Shown here: one piece after another, positions 43,913 through 52,298 of the stretch
How the letters are laid out: each line of letters begins with the position of its first letter
How positions within the stretch are numbered: the stretch's first letter is position 1
Source: DATGMB01 sp035293845
GTDB taxonomy: Bacteria; Acidobacteriota; Terriglobia; Bryobacterales; Bryobacteraceae
Length of the DNA stretch: 64,000 nucleotides
Assembly (NCBI GenBank): GCA_035293845.1
Contig: DATGMB010000172.1
Coordinates: 1 to 64,000, forward strand
Direction: 5' to 3'
Translations under genes and position numbers: made by a program
Notes under the pieces: generated by a model
Told to the model about the DNA's origin: nothing
Database searches by the model: none
The model's input: only the letters and a program-made list of their open reading frames with translations

Positions 43913-45625
43913 TCAGGCGCTTGCCCCGGCCTCGGCCGGCCGCACATCCCGCAGCACCGCCGACCACCCGGTATACGCGTCCTCTTCGATCTGAAACGCG
44001 ATATCGACCGTGGCCCCGGCCGGCATCTCCGCCGCACGCGCGGCGAAGTTCCACGCCTTCAGAATCAGCGTCCGCCGGTTCTGCCGCACCAGCACCCTCA
44101 GGTGCTTCTCCTTCCAAAGCGCGGGCGGACCGGAAATCGCGACATTGCGCGCCGCCAGCATCGGCGCACGGTTGCCATGCCCGAACGGCGCCAGCCGGAA
44201 CAGCTCGCCGATGGCCGCGTCCGTGAGCTCCGTCAACTCCAGAACCGCGTCGATTTCGAGCCGCGGCTCGAAATCCTCCGGCTTCAGCCGCGCCGCCGCG
44301 CACGCCTGGAAGCGCTCGCGGAATTCCTCGACGCGCACGACGTCGAGCGTCACCCCCGCCGCGTGGCTGTGCCCGCCGTAGCGCAGGAAAAGGTCCCGCA
44401 TCGAATCGAGCGCATCCAGCAGGTGAAACGCCGGGATGCTCCGCCCCGAGCCCTGCGCCGTGCCATCCTCCGGATTCCGCGCCAGCACGAACACCGGCCG
44501 GTGGAAGCGCTCCACCAGCCGGCTGGCCACGATGCCGAGCACGCCGCGGTGCCAGTCCTCCGCGTAGTAAACCAGCGCCGCGGCCGCGGGGTCCACCCCG
44601 TCGCGCTCGCAGAGCTCGCGCACGTGCGCTTCGGCCTGCTGGCGGTCCGTGTTGTGCTCGTGCAATTGCGCGGCGAGTTCGCGGGCGCGGGCGGGATCGC
44701 CCGTCAGAAACATCTCGACCGCGGCCTGCGCGTGATCCATGCGCCCGGCGGCGTTGATGCGCGGCGCCACGCGGAAGGCCACCTGGCCCGCCGTCGGCGC
44801 CGCCCCGCGGGGGAAGCCGCACACGTCGAGCAGAGCGCGCAGCCCGGGATTGCGCACGTCCCGCAGTCCCGCAAGGCCCTGCGCCACGATCGCGCGGTTC
44901 TCGCCCGTGAGCGGCACCACGTCCGCCACGGTCGCAATCGCCGCCAGCTTCAGAAACGATTCCGCGAAGTTGCGGACGCGCCCCGTCTGCCAGCCGCGCC
45001 GCGCGAGCAGCGCCTGCACCAGCTTGAACGCCACCCCGGCGCCGCACAGGTTCTTTTCGGGATACCGGCAGCCCGGCTGGTTCGGGTTCAGCACCGCCAG
45101 CGCGGGCGGCAGCTCCTCTTCCGGCAGGTGATGGTCCGTGACGATCACGTCGATGCCCAGCGCATTCGCCAGCGCCACCACTTCGGCCGCGCGAATCCCG
45201 GTATCGACGCTGACGATCAGCCGCACGCCCGCGCCCGCCGCCGCTTCGACCACTTCCGATCGCATCCCGTAGCCGTCCTTGAGCCGGTGCGGGATGTGGT
45301 ACTCCGCGGCGCCGCCCGCGATCTCGATGGCCTTCGTCAGGATCACGACCGAGGACGTGCCGTCCACATCGTAATCGCCGTAGATCAGGATCTTCTCGCC
45401 CGCCGCGATGGCGCGCTCGATCCGTTCCACCGCCGCCGCCATGCCGCGCATCTGCAGCGGGTCGTGGAGATGCTCGAAAGAAGGTTCGAGGAAACGCGCC
45501 GCGGCCGCGGGATCGCCGAGCCCCCGCGCCGCCAGTATGCGCGCCGTCAGCGGAGAAATGGAGAGCGCCGCCGCCAGCGCGGAGCTGGTGTCTTCGGCCG
45601 CCGGCAACACCCAGCGATGCCGCAT
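43913..45625 (-). CDS. recJ: Single-stranded-DNA exonuclease RecJ
   Basis: A 570-residue 5'-to-3' exonuclease. The ATG at 45625 starts the family sequence (RHRWVLPA). DHH-domain motifs are YGDYDVDGTSSV, VDTGIRAA, TDHHLPEEELPPA and AIATVADVVPLTGENR; the DHHA1 domain has YGGHSHAAGVTL. The C-terminal OB-like domain (LVRQNRRTLILKAWNFAARA) completes it. The metal-binding Asp/His set is intact. It acts in recombination and mismatch repair. It converges on the PEP-CTERM pair. Confidence 0.95.
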   Translation of the reverse strand: MRHRWVLPAAEDTSSALAAALSISPLTARILAARGLGDPAAAARFLEPSFEHLHDPLQMRGMAAAVERIERAIAAGEKILIYGDYDVDGTSSVVILTKAIEIAGGAAEYHIPHRLKDGYGMRSEVVEAAAGAGVRLIVSVDTGIRAAEVVALANALGIDVIVTDHHLPEEELPPALAVLNPNQPGCRYPEKNLCGAGVAFKLVQALLARRGWQTGRVRNFAESFLKLAAIATVADVVPLTGENRAIVAQGLAGLRDVRNPGLRALLDVCGFPRGAAPTAGQVAFRVAPRINAAGRMDHAQAAVEMFLTGDPARARELAAQLHEHNTDRQQAEAHVRELCERDGVDPAAAALVYYAEDWHRGVLGIVASRLVERFHRPVFVLARNPEDGTAQGSGRSIPAFHLLDALDSMRDLFLRYGGHSHAAGVTLDVVRVEEFRERFQACAAARLKPEDFEPRLEIDAVLELTELTDAAIGELFRLAPFGHGNRAPMLAARNVAISGPPALWKEKHLRVLVRQNRRTLILKAWNFAARAAEMPAGATVDIAFQIEEDAYTGWSAVLRDVRPAEAGASA

Positions 45626-45721
45626 CAGAGCGTGCTCCAAGCCGTCACGTGTCCGTGGAGGCCCGGTGTGCCCGGCCCGCGCCAAGACCACCGCGAGGGC
45701 CGCAAGGGCGCCGGCGGTCCA

Positions 45722-46216
45722 CTAGTTTTTCGAAAAGAAGCCGCCCAGGCTGTCGTCTTCGTCCATCTCCCCATCGTCGGAGAAACGGGCGCTGATCTCG
45801 TCTTCCAGATCGATGTACTCGCCGAACCAGTCCGGCTGCACTTCATAGACGTAGAAGCGCTGGTTGTGATCGAAAGCCAGCTCGATCGAGCAGGTCTGGC
45901 CCAGGTAGGAGCGGAAATCGCGCAGCCGCGACTCGTATTCGCGCTGCTCCTCGCGCGAGAGGTCCGCGTCTTCGAGCTGCGATTCGATCTCCTCAATGTC
46001 CGTCGAGTCGAACTCCCGGCTGGCGAAGAGAATCACCTTCGCGCCGCATTTGGAGGCGACGTCCAGAAACATCTGGTAATCGGGATAATGTTCGGTATCC
46101 CAGATCACCATCGGGAAACCGTCCAGCGCGCCCGGGCTGCTCCGGAAAAGCGCGAAACCGCTGGCCGCCAGATAGTCCAGGATTTCCTGTTTCAGCGTGT
46201 CGAGATTCAAATCCAC
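45722..46216 (-). CDS. Acidic conserved protein, unknown
   Basis: A 164-residue acidic protein (NLDTLKQEILDYLAASGFAL; FREFD-like ASREFDSTDIEEIESQLEDA; ending SDDGEMDEDDSLGGFFSKN). Helical, without signal peptide or known motif. It starts 9 bases after the extended frame of the aldehyde dehydrogenase and precedes recJ by 96 bases, so it may be the third gene of the microcompartment operon. Confidence 0.7.
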   Translation of the reverse strand: MDLNLDTLKQEILDYLAASGFALFRSSPGALDGFPMVIWDTEHYPDYQMFLDVASKCGAKVILFASREFDSTDIEEIESQLEDADLSREEQREYESRLRDFRSYLGQTCSIELAFDHNQRFYVYEVQPDWFGEYIDLEDEISARFSDDGEMDEDDSLGGFFSKN

Positions 46217-46225
46217 AAAAATGCC

Positions 46226-46420
46226 TTATAGTTGCGAAAGAACCAGGATATCAGAGGGGCCCGCCAGGTCGCGTGCCGCCGGCGTAACGATGGTTTTCGC
46301 GCCGATATAGATCTTGCGCCCTTCCCGTATCGCCGCCCGGACGTCCGCCTCGCATACAAAATCGACGATCTGCGGCGCAGCCCCAACAGGCCGGTCCGCC
46401 CCGGCCGGCGTGCCCGTCAG
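46226..46420 (-). other. In-frame 64-codon extension beyond the aldehyde dehydrogenase UGA
   Basis: The 64 sense codons after the TGA at 46421-46423 continue the dehydrogenase frame to a TAA at 46226-46228. They encode a linker LTGTPAGADRPVGAAP, then QIVDFVCEADVRAAIREGRK, IYIGAKTIVTPAARDLAGPS and DILVLSQL. The domain-like segment with TIVTPAARDLA recalls the short module seen in EutT/EutQ-type proteins. The frame contains no ATG, GTG or TTG; only a CTG follows the TGA directly. A hairpin GGCCGG-GGCGGA-CCGGCC lies 15-32 bases after the TGA (46389-46406). Readthrough, a point-mutated stop, or a CTG start are the options. Confidence 0.6.
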
Positions 46421-48100
46421 TCAAGAATACCCACCCGTATTCCCGCCATTTGCACCGCGCCCGGCCAAAAACCGGTCCACAACTTCCGCCGCCACACTCG
46501 CCACCACCGAGCCGGCCGGTTGGGGCTGCGAACAGCCGCAGGAAGGCCCGGACCCGGCGGAAGCCGCGCTGGAAGCGGAACCGGAACCCGCGCCGGCGCC
46601 CGCCGCCACCGCCACCGCGATCCCGCGCGCCGCCAGGTACCGCTCCACCGCCGCGATCACCGTATTCCGGTCGATCGCGCTCCCCGCCGCCGCGGCCTGC
46701 CCTGCGCCCGCCGCGTGGTAATCGAGCGGCATCTCGAACGCCTCTTCCGGCTTTCGCACCACGTAAGCGAGCCGCTTGATGTTGATGAGGTGCTGCGGTC
46801 CCACGTTGTCCGACGTGATGTTGCCCGCCACCGCGCCGCAGCCGAGCGTCATCGAGGGAAAGATATTCGTCGTGATGCCCGTCGAGCCCTGCGGCGCCGG
46901 CGTGTTCACCAGCACGCGGTTGGCCGGCATGCGCAACGCATACTCGCGCGTGCGGGCGTCGTTCTTGGAATAGATCGCCGCCGTGTGTCCTGCGCCGCCG
47001 AACTTCAGCAGCGCGAAACAGGCATCGAGCGCGGCCGCGAAGTCGGGCACGAAATACAGCGAAAGAACCGGCGAGAGCTTCTCCGCCGAAAGCGGGTGCT
47101 GCTTGCCCACTCCCGAAATCTCGCAGCACAGAATCGAGGTATCCGGCGGCACCTCGAAGCCAGCCATCTGCGCGATCTTCGTGGGCGCCTGGCCGACGCA
47201 GTTCGGGTTCACCGTCCAGTTCGGCGTAATCAGCAGCTCGCCGAGCGCCTGCGCCTGGGCCTCGTTGCAGATATAAGCCTTCTGCGCCTTGAGCAGAGAA
47301 ACGATGCGGTCGCGCAGCCCGTGCTCCGCGACGATCGCCTGCTCACTCGAGCAGACCGTGCCGTAATCGAACGACTTGCCCGTGACGATCTTGGGGATCG
47401 CGTCTTCGAGATCGGCCGACGTATCGACCAGCACCGGCACATTCCCCGGGCCCACGCCGAACGCCGGCTTGCCGCTCGAATACGCGGCCTTCACCATGCC
47501 GTGCCCGCCCGTTGCCAGGATCACGCCCGTGCGCTCGTGCCGCATCAGGGCATTGGTGCCCTCCATGGTCGCGTTCTCGACGCATTGGATGAGGTCTTCG
47601 GGAGCGCCGGCCTCGCGCGCCGCGCGGTAGAGCACCGCCGCGGTCTCGCACGTGCAGCGCCGCGCGCGCGGGTGCGGGCTGATCACGACGGCATTGCCCG
47701 CCTTGAGCGAGACCAGCGTTTTGTAGATCGCCGTCGAAGTTGGATTGGTCGTCGGAAGGATGGCCGCCACCACGCCCACCGGAACCCCGATCTCGACCAG
47801 GTTTTCCTCCGGCAGCTCGCGCAGAATGCCGACCGTCTTCATGCCCCGCATCCGCCGCGGCAGCCAGTCGCAGCAGAGCAGGTTCTTAATGTACTTGTCT
47901 TCGCGCTTGCCGTAGCCGGTCTCTTCGACCGCCAGGTCCGCCAGCCGTTTCGCATTCGCCCGCGCCGCCGCGGCCATGCGCTCGACGATGGCGTCCACCT
48001 GGTCCTGCGTGAACGCGCGGTAACGCTGCCAGGCGGCGTACGCCTTTTCGACCTTGGTGCGGACCTCCTGGATCGACAGGAGATCTTTATCCTGGAGCAT
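46421..48100 (-). CDS. Microcompartment-type acylating aldehyde dehydrogenase
   Basis: A 559-residue CoA-acylating aldehyde dehydrogenase of the EutE/PduP class. The nucleotide-binding region has VVAAILPTTNPTSTAIYKTL, and the catalytic cysteine is in GTVCSSEQAIVAEHG at about residue 248. TEGNALM-like and FGGAGHTAAIYSKN blocks follow. The C-terminal tail (about 470-559) contains two short amphipathic helices, NTVIAAVERYLAARGIAV and VVASVAAEVVDRFLAGRG, separated by an Ala/Gly/Ser linker. Such helices act as encapsulation peptides in microcompartment enzymes. It lies 6 bases after the BMC-H shell gene. The stop is TGA followed by C. Confidence 0.88.
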   Translation of the reverse strand: MLQDKDLLSIQEVRTKVEKAYAAWQRYRAFTQDQVDAIVERMAAAARANAKRLADLAVEETGYGKREDKYIKNLLCCDWLPRRMRGMKTVGILRELPEENLVEIGVPVGVVAAILPTTNPTSTAIYKTLVSLKAGNAVVISPHPRARRCTCETAAVLYRAAREAGAPEDLIQCVENATMEGTNALMRHERTGVILATGGHGMVKAAYSSGKPAFGVGPGNVPVLVDTSADLEDAIPKIVTGKSFDYGTVCSSEQAIVAEHGLRDRIVSLLKAQKAYICNEAQAQALGELLITPNWTVNPNCVGQAPTKIAQMAGFEVPPDTSILCCEISGVGKQHPLSAEKLSPVLSLYFVPDFAAALDACFALLKFGGAGHTAAIYSKNDARTREYALRMPANRVLVNTPAPQGSTGITTNIFPSMTLGCGAVAGNITSDNVGPQHLINIKRLAYVVRKPEEAFEMPLDYHAAGAGQAAAAGSAIDRNTVIAAVERYLAARGIAVAVAAGAGAGSGSASSAASAGSGPSCGCSQPQPAGSVVASVAAEVVDRFLAGRGANGGNTGGYS

Positions 48101-48106
48101 TGGCCC

Positions 48107-48397
48107 CTACTTCTTGAGGCCGGCGATGCCGCCGTTGGGCAGGGCTTTCTCGACTTCCTCGTGCGGCCGCGGAATCACATGCACGCTGACCAGTTCCCCG
48201 ACCCGGCGCGCCGCCGCGGCGCCCGCATCCGTCGCGGCCTTCACCGCACCGACGTCGCCCCGCACCATCACGCAAACCAGCCCGGCGCCCACGAACTCCT
48301 TGCCCGTCAACACGACATTCGCCGTCTTGACCATCGCATCCGCCGCTTCGACAGCGCCTACTAAACCTTTTGTTTCGACAAGGCCGAGGGCCTCCAT
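48107..48397 (-). CDS. BMC-H microcompartment shell protein
   Basis: A 96-residue single BMC domain. The ATG at 48397 follows GGAGG, and EALGLVETKGLVGAVEAADA is the family's N-terminal signature. VGAGLVCVMVRGDVGAVKAA and HVIPRPHEEVEKALP complete the fold. BMC-H forms the hexameric tiles of the shell. No BMC-P or BMC-T gene is present in the window, so other shell genes must be encoded elsewhere or this is a satellite locus. Confidence 0.94.
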   Translation of the reverse strand: MEALGLVETKGLVGAVEAADAMVKTANVVLTGKEFVGAGLVCVMVRGDVGAVKAATDAGAAAARRVGELVSVHVIPRPHEEVEKALPNGGIAGLKK

Positions 48398-48829
48398 GGT
48401 TCCTCCCAATTCCGGTGAAAGAAATAACGTAGCACAAATGCGGAAGGGATTTGAGGATACAACAGTCGGGCCACTGCGTTGAGGCCGACAGCTAGAGCCA
48501 CTTCCTCGTCACGCCGGAGAAGCACCGCAAGTTTTCCGACGACCCGGCGCTGACGATCCCGCTTGGCCGACATTGTCGATGACGAGATCATTTCTGCGCG
48601 CCAGGTACAGTTCAGCGGATTGTTCCGCGCCGCCCTGTACGCAATTTGCGCGCGCAGGCGGACGAGGAGGGAAGGTTCCGGATACCTCCGTCAAGCAGGA
48701 GGCGCTGGCGGCGGCGGCAGTGCACCACTGGGAGGAGCACCGCCGCCATGGATTCCGAAGGTGGGCAGCAACGCCTGGATTTACCCGGAGCCCAAGCCCA
48801 TCCCTACCCAGCAGGGCGGGGCAGAGGGC
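48398..48829. other. 432-base region without a recognisable gene
   Basis: It carries the promoter side of the BMC operon. Several short frames on both strands show no family and no ribosome-binding site that fits. The minus-strand frames around 48509-48591 give sequences such as RRVVGKLAVLLRRDEEVALA, which might be decayed coding DNA. I can support nothing more. Confidence 0.4.
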
Positions 48830-49330
48830 TTAGCAACTGAAACTATAGGGTCCTGAATAGCTGAAACTGCCGTCGCAATTGTCGCTGTCCCATCCGAAGT
48901 AAACACCGCCCGCTGGCCCCACGGTCGCCTGCCCCGCGGCTATCATTCCGGTGGAATAGGAGGTGCCGGTCTCGCCGTCCCATGTGTAGTTGAGCGAAGA
49001 CGAGCCGGTTGCAGTCACGTAACCACCGGCGTTACAGGTCCAGTATTGGTACCAGCTTACATCCATGTACCGCCCGCTAAAATTGGTGTTGCATTGCCCG
49101 ACCGCCAAGCAGCCCACCGCATTGAAGGAGTTGGCTTGGCTGCCGCCAGAGCTCCCGGTGGTGCCAAAGCCGGAATTGCTGGAAGTGTAGCCGTAACTGC
49201 AACCTTGGCCGACGCAGGACCATAGAGCCCAGGGATAGGTGTTGTCTGGGGTGCATCCGGCGACCCCCTGGGCTAGCAGGCTTGATGCGGCCGCCAGAAG
49301 GCACAACAGGCCGATCACCAACCGGTTCAT
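48830..49330 (-). CDS. Small Cys/Ser-rich secreted protein
   Basis: A 166-residue exported protein. The ATG at 49330 follows GGAGG and overlaps the upstream stop (ATGA). The signal peptide is NRLVIGLLCLLAAASSLLA. The mature part has six to eight cysteines in a Ser/Gly/Tyr-rich body (SCVGQGCSYGYTSSNSGFGT; CLAVGQCNTNFSG; SDNCDGSFSYSGPYSFSC), consistent with a disulfide-bonded surface protein. Function unknown. Confidence 0.72.
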   Translation of the reverse strand: MNRLVIGLLCLLAAASSLLAQGVAGCTPDNTYPWALWSCVGQGCSYGYTSSNSGFGTTGSSGGSQANSFNAVGCLAVGQCNTNFSGRYMDVSWYQYWTCNAGGYVTATGSSSLNYTWDGETGTSYSTGMIAAGQATVGPAGGVYFGWDSDNCDGSFSYSGPYSFSC

Positions 49331-50199
49331 TGGAGACCTCCTTTTAGTGACACTATGTAGGAAAGCGCCTGCTCCGGGCTGGTCGCGAGCAGCGCCTGAA
49401 GCCCGGACCTGCCCCCGGTTTTGAGCACGTGCAGCCATGTGGAGGCGTACTGCCTCTGGGACAGCGTCAAGTGGTGAATCGTGCTGCCGGGCACTTGAGT
49501 CACCCGCTGCTCCGCCAGGGAGCCTAGCCACTCGGCAACTGTCTGGTCGGATTCACCATGCTCGAGCCGCGCCAGGAGATCACCACGCATCGTGCCATAT
49601 GCTTCCAGCTGCCGATTCAGCTTACTGATGGTAGCGGCGCTGTCCGGGCCCGCATAACGGCCGTCCGGTGCGATCACCAGATCCACGGATATGTGGATCG
49701 AATCGGCTCCGGCAACCATGCTGAGGGCAGATGCCTCGCCAGGTAGAGCGAGCGGACTTATCGCGCCGCCCGTCCCGGGGTGGGCCCGAGTCACCTTATC
49801 AGCGCCGATGATGCCACCCGCGATGGCGTTGGCCGTCTTGAGCGGCGTGAACAGCCGTGATTCCCCCGCTGGGATCACTGGATGGTCGGGCTGGCCCCAA
49901 GAGTGATAGAAGAAGTCCCGGTTGACCACACGCCCACCCACGCCGAGCGAAAAGCGAACTGCGATTGCCGCAACCGGGACCGTACCATTGTTGGTTACGA
50001 CTACCGAATAGGGCAAAACTGTGGTGAGAGCGGTTCGCACCTCGAGCTCAGGGGTGGCGGCATGCAGTTTGTCCTCAAAGCCGGGATCATGATATGCGGT
50101 AGCCAGAATCCAGTGCAGTGGCGACTCAACGGTAACTAGTTGTGTTTTTGCATGTGTCATAGTTACAACCAAAAGTAAGGAGGGCAGAATTCTCCCCAA
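49327..50199 (-). CDS. Secreted protein of unknown function
   Basis: A 290-residue protein starting at TTG (50199), since the frame has no other start before a stop. Signal peptide RILPSLLLVVTMTHA. The first half resembles an Ig-like fold (YSVVVTNNGTVPVAAIAVRF), the second is helical (SAATISKLNRQLEAYGTMRG). No family is recognised. It is coupled by ATGA to the Cys-rich gene, so the two probably act together outside the membrane. Confidence 0.65.
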   Translation of the reverse strand: MGRILPSLLLVVTMTHAKTQLVTVESPLHWILATAYHDPGFEDKLHAATPELEVRTALTTVLPYSVVVTNNGTVPVAAIAVRFSLGVGGRVVNRDFFYHSWGQPDHPVIPAGESRLFTPLKTANAIAGGIIGADKVTRAHPGTGGAISPLALPGEASALSMVAGADSIHISVDLVIAPDGRYAGPDSAATISKLNRQLEAYGTMRGDLLARLEHGESDQTVAEWLGSLAEQRVTQVPGSTIHHLTLSQRQYASTWLHVLKTGGRSGLQALLATSPEQALSYIVSLKGGLQ

Positions 50200-50358
50200 T
50201 TTTCACGTCATAGCAGATCCTTCCCTTTGAATTTAGCCGCGCCGAATAGCGCGCGGTGTAAGTAGCTTATCAGCGGCAGCCCAATTGTAAATCAGGCGGT
50301 CTCCTGATACCGGTTGGATTCGCTTTCTCTGCGCCTGGCCCGGCTCGGGTTGCGTTCT

Positions 50359-51368
50359 CTATTGGTGCGCATACCCATGTCTGTAATGTAGGACGGCGCC
50401 TGGGCGGGTGACTTCTACCCTTAGCTGATGGAACTTCGAATCGCGGTCGCCGTTCGCGGCATAAAAGCCCAAGACGTAGGTGAAGCGCGAATCTTCGGCA
50501 GCCTCCTCGACGGCAGCGGCAATGTCGTTCCGCTTGTACAGGGCCTCGCCGCCGGTGGAATCGGCGATTCGTTCCATGGTCTGAATATTGGTCATCCCGC
50601 TTCCGACCGTCAGACCGCGCGCATAATAGGGTAGATCGCCACATTCGAAGCGTTAATCTGGTCGAGAGTTTTCTGGACGACCCGATCGTAAGCGCGGATC
50701 TCCGGGAAGCCGCCGGTCATCCACAGAATGCTCTTGCGGCCGGGACCTTGCTTCATGTGGTCCGAAAGCGTCTTCAGCGCAGCCAGGGTAACCTGAATGC
50801 GCCGTTTCATCGGATACGGCGGCACGTTCGGGTGAAACGCATTGATGGCCGCCAACAACCGGTCACGGCTTCGCGTGAAGCTTTGAAAGGGAAGGCCCGG
50901 AACAAGGGTCAGAACGGCCAGCGATTCGTTCGATCCCATTTGTTTGACAGCCTCGAAGGCCTGATCGCGCATATAGCTCTGGTCGATAAATTCGGTATTG
51001 AGACCATCCAGCACAAGCGCGATCAATCGGCTGGCCATCACCGGCGAATGGCCCGGCGCGGTTTCGGACTCGCCGGCTGGCATATTGTCCGATGAGAAGA
51101 ACTGGATTGGCTGGCTCCTGCCGTTGTCGAAGACGTTAAAGTCTTCCTTGCGCAGACCACGAATCGGCAGACCATCCCGGTCCTTGACGCCGACGTTGAT
51201 CTGCACCGCGCTGGTTTCGCTCCGGAGGACGAAAGGTGGCTCCTGGGCGGTGGCCAAAGCCGCTCCGCAAATATAGAGGAGGCCTGCAACCCAAGCCGTC
51301 GCCGCCCTTGGCGTAACCAGGAGGAGCCCCGGTTTCGGGGCGTCCTGTTCTGTGTTGCCACAGTTCAT
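50359..51368 (-). pseudogene. VWFA-related acidobacterial protein, frameshifted
   Basis: A leader (AWVAGLLYICGAALATA) is followed by SAVQINVGVKDRDGLPIRGL, then RKEDFNVFDNG, the start of the acidobacterial VWFA-related domain. ALVLDGLNTEFIDQ and RKSILWMTGGFPEIRAYD follow. The frame then reads IYPIMRAV and stops at 50610. One frame over, ARGLTVGSGMTNIQTMERIA continues the domain to 50359. Adding one G near 50624 gives IYPIDARGLTVG and joins the two. This is either a real single-base deletion or a sequencing error. Confidence 0.75.
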
Positions 51369-51467
51369 TCCACTCGCCCAAAGCCGCAATGGCGCATGGC
51401 AGCCACGCAGCGTTACCGAGGCCCATCAACTGGCGGGAGTCGTGTGGATTCCCAGGCCGGTCCGCCC

Positions 51468-51830
51468 CTACTCGTCCCTCCGCACCGTCTCCATCGAAAA
51501 CGCCGGCAGGCACACCGCGATGTACTCCGCGCCTTCCGCCTCCGGCGTGCTGTAACGGACCCATTCGCCGGCGTGCGCAATCACTGCCTGTCCGGCGCGG
51601 ATCTCGAGCGTACCTTCGCGGTGCTCCACCCGCAGCATGCCGCGCAGCACGACCGTGTACTCGTCGAACCCCGGCGTCTGTCCGGGCTCCTGCCATCCGC
51701 CCGGGCTGCGCATGTGCGCGATGCTCACCGCCTCGGTTCCGGAGTTCACCCGGCCGACGTATTCATCGATCAGTTTCGGTTTGTTTCCAGCAGCTTCCAC
51801 GCGAGCGGCGGCGCGAATCGGTGTCGGCAC
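51468..51830 (-). CDS. Cupin-domain protein
   Basis: A 120-residue protein starting at GTG with AAGGAG upstream. The single cupin barrel has PGFDEYTVVLRGMLRVEHRE and IRAGQAVIAHAGEWVRYSTP, with two metal-binding histidine positions partly replaced. No signal peptide. Small cupins of this kind bind small molecules or act as regulators; no substrate can be named. Confidence 0.8.
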   Translation of the reverse strand: MPTPIRAAARVEAAGNKPKLIDEYVGRVNSGTEAVSIAHMRSPGGWQEPGQTPGFDEYTVVLRGMLRVEHREGTLEIRAGQAVIAHAGEWVRYSTPEAEGAEYIAVCLPAFSMETVRRDE

Positions 51831-51936
51831 GTGCTCCTTCCTCCCGGTTCCGTCATCTTAACAGGTAGGCCCCCGGGATTCGCACTTGCCGGAAAGTTCT
51901 GGACCCCGGTATACTGGCATTTTCGCTGAGACGTTT

Positions 51937-52203
51937 ATGACGGCGAGAGATGAACAGGACCCCTTGGCTCCCCAGCGGGAAGCCGCTTTTTTCTACGGCC
52001 TCTTCCTTCGCGGCCACGATATCGAAACCCTTCGGCAGGATATCGACGTACCCCGTTCCATGATCGATAAGTGGATGAAGGCGCGGGACTTCGAAGCCGA
52101 ATTCCGGGAAAACCTGCAGCGCGTTTATCATTACCGCAAGCAGGTGCTGGCGATCTTCGACGGCCTGGTTTCGAACGAACAGATGCGCATGCGGTTGCAG
52201 TAG
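51937..52203 (+). CDS. Small HTH-like protein
   Basis: An 88-residue protein; ATG at 51937 preferred over a TTG at 51886. FYGLFLRGHDIETLRQDIDV, then PRSMIDKWMKARDFEAEF, looks like a helix-turn-helix as in transposase or resolvase N-termini. No other domain is present and no mobile element surrounds it. Function unknown. Confidence 0.6.
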   Translation: MTARDEQDPLAPQREAAFFYGLFLRGHDIETLRQDIDVPRSMIDKWMKARDFEAEFRENLQRVYHYRKQVLAIFDGLVSNEQMRMRLQ

Positions 52204-52298
52204 CCCCCAGCCCGCGCGACTCTCCCCCCAAAGAAAACGCTGTAATGGAAGGCCCGAATACCGCACTATAGGAAGATCACGCTGCCAGGGGAGGCGCG

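Noticed and set aside
46389..46423. True selenocysteine insertion at the dehydrogenase UGA
   Set aside because: The UGA is in a disordered linker with no redox motif. The downstream hairpin fits only loosely, so I report an extension rather than a selenoprotein.
46251..47129. A 292-residue minus-strand frame across the aldehyde dehydrogenase tail
   Set aside because: It overlaps the well-supported dehydrogenase in another frame and is Arg/Gly-rich low-complexity sequence.
50270..50358. A further gene between the VWFA remnant and the TTG-started secreted protein
   Set aside because: No frame with a start, ribosome-binding site and plausible protein is visible.
51937..52203. An insertion sequence or transposase remnant
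   Set aside because: Only a short HTH-like protein is present; no DDE domain or terminal inverted repeats flank it.
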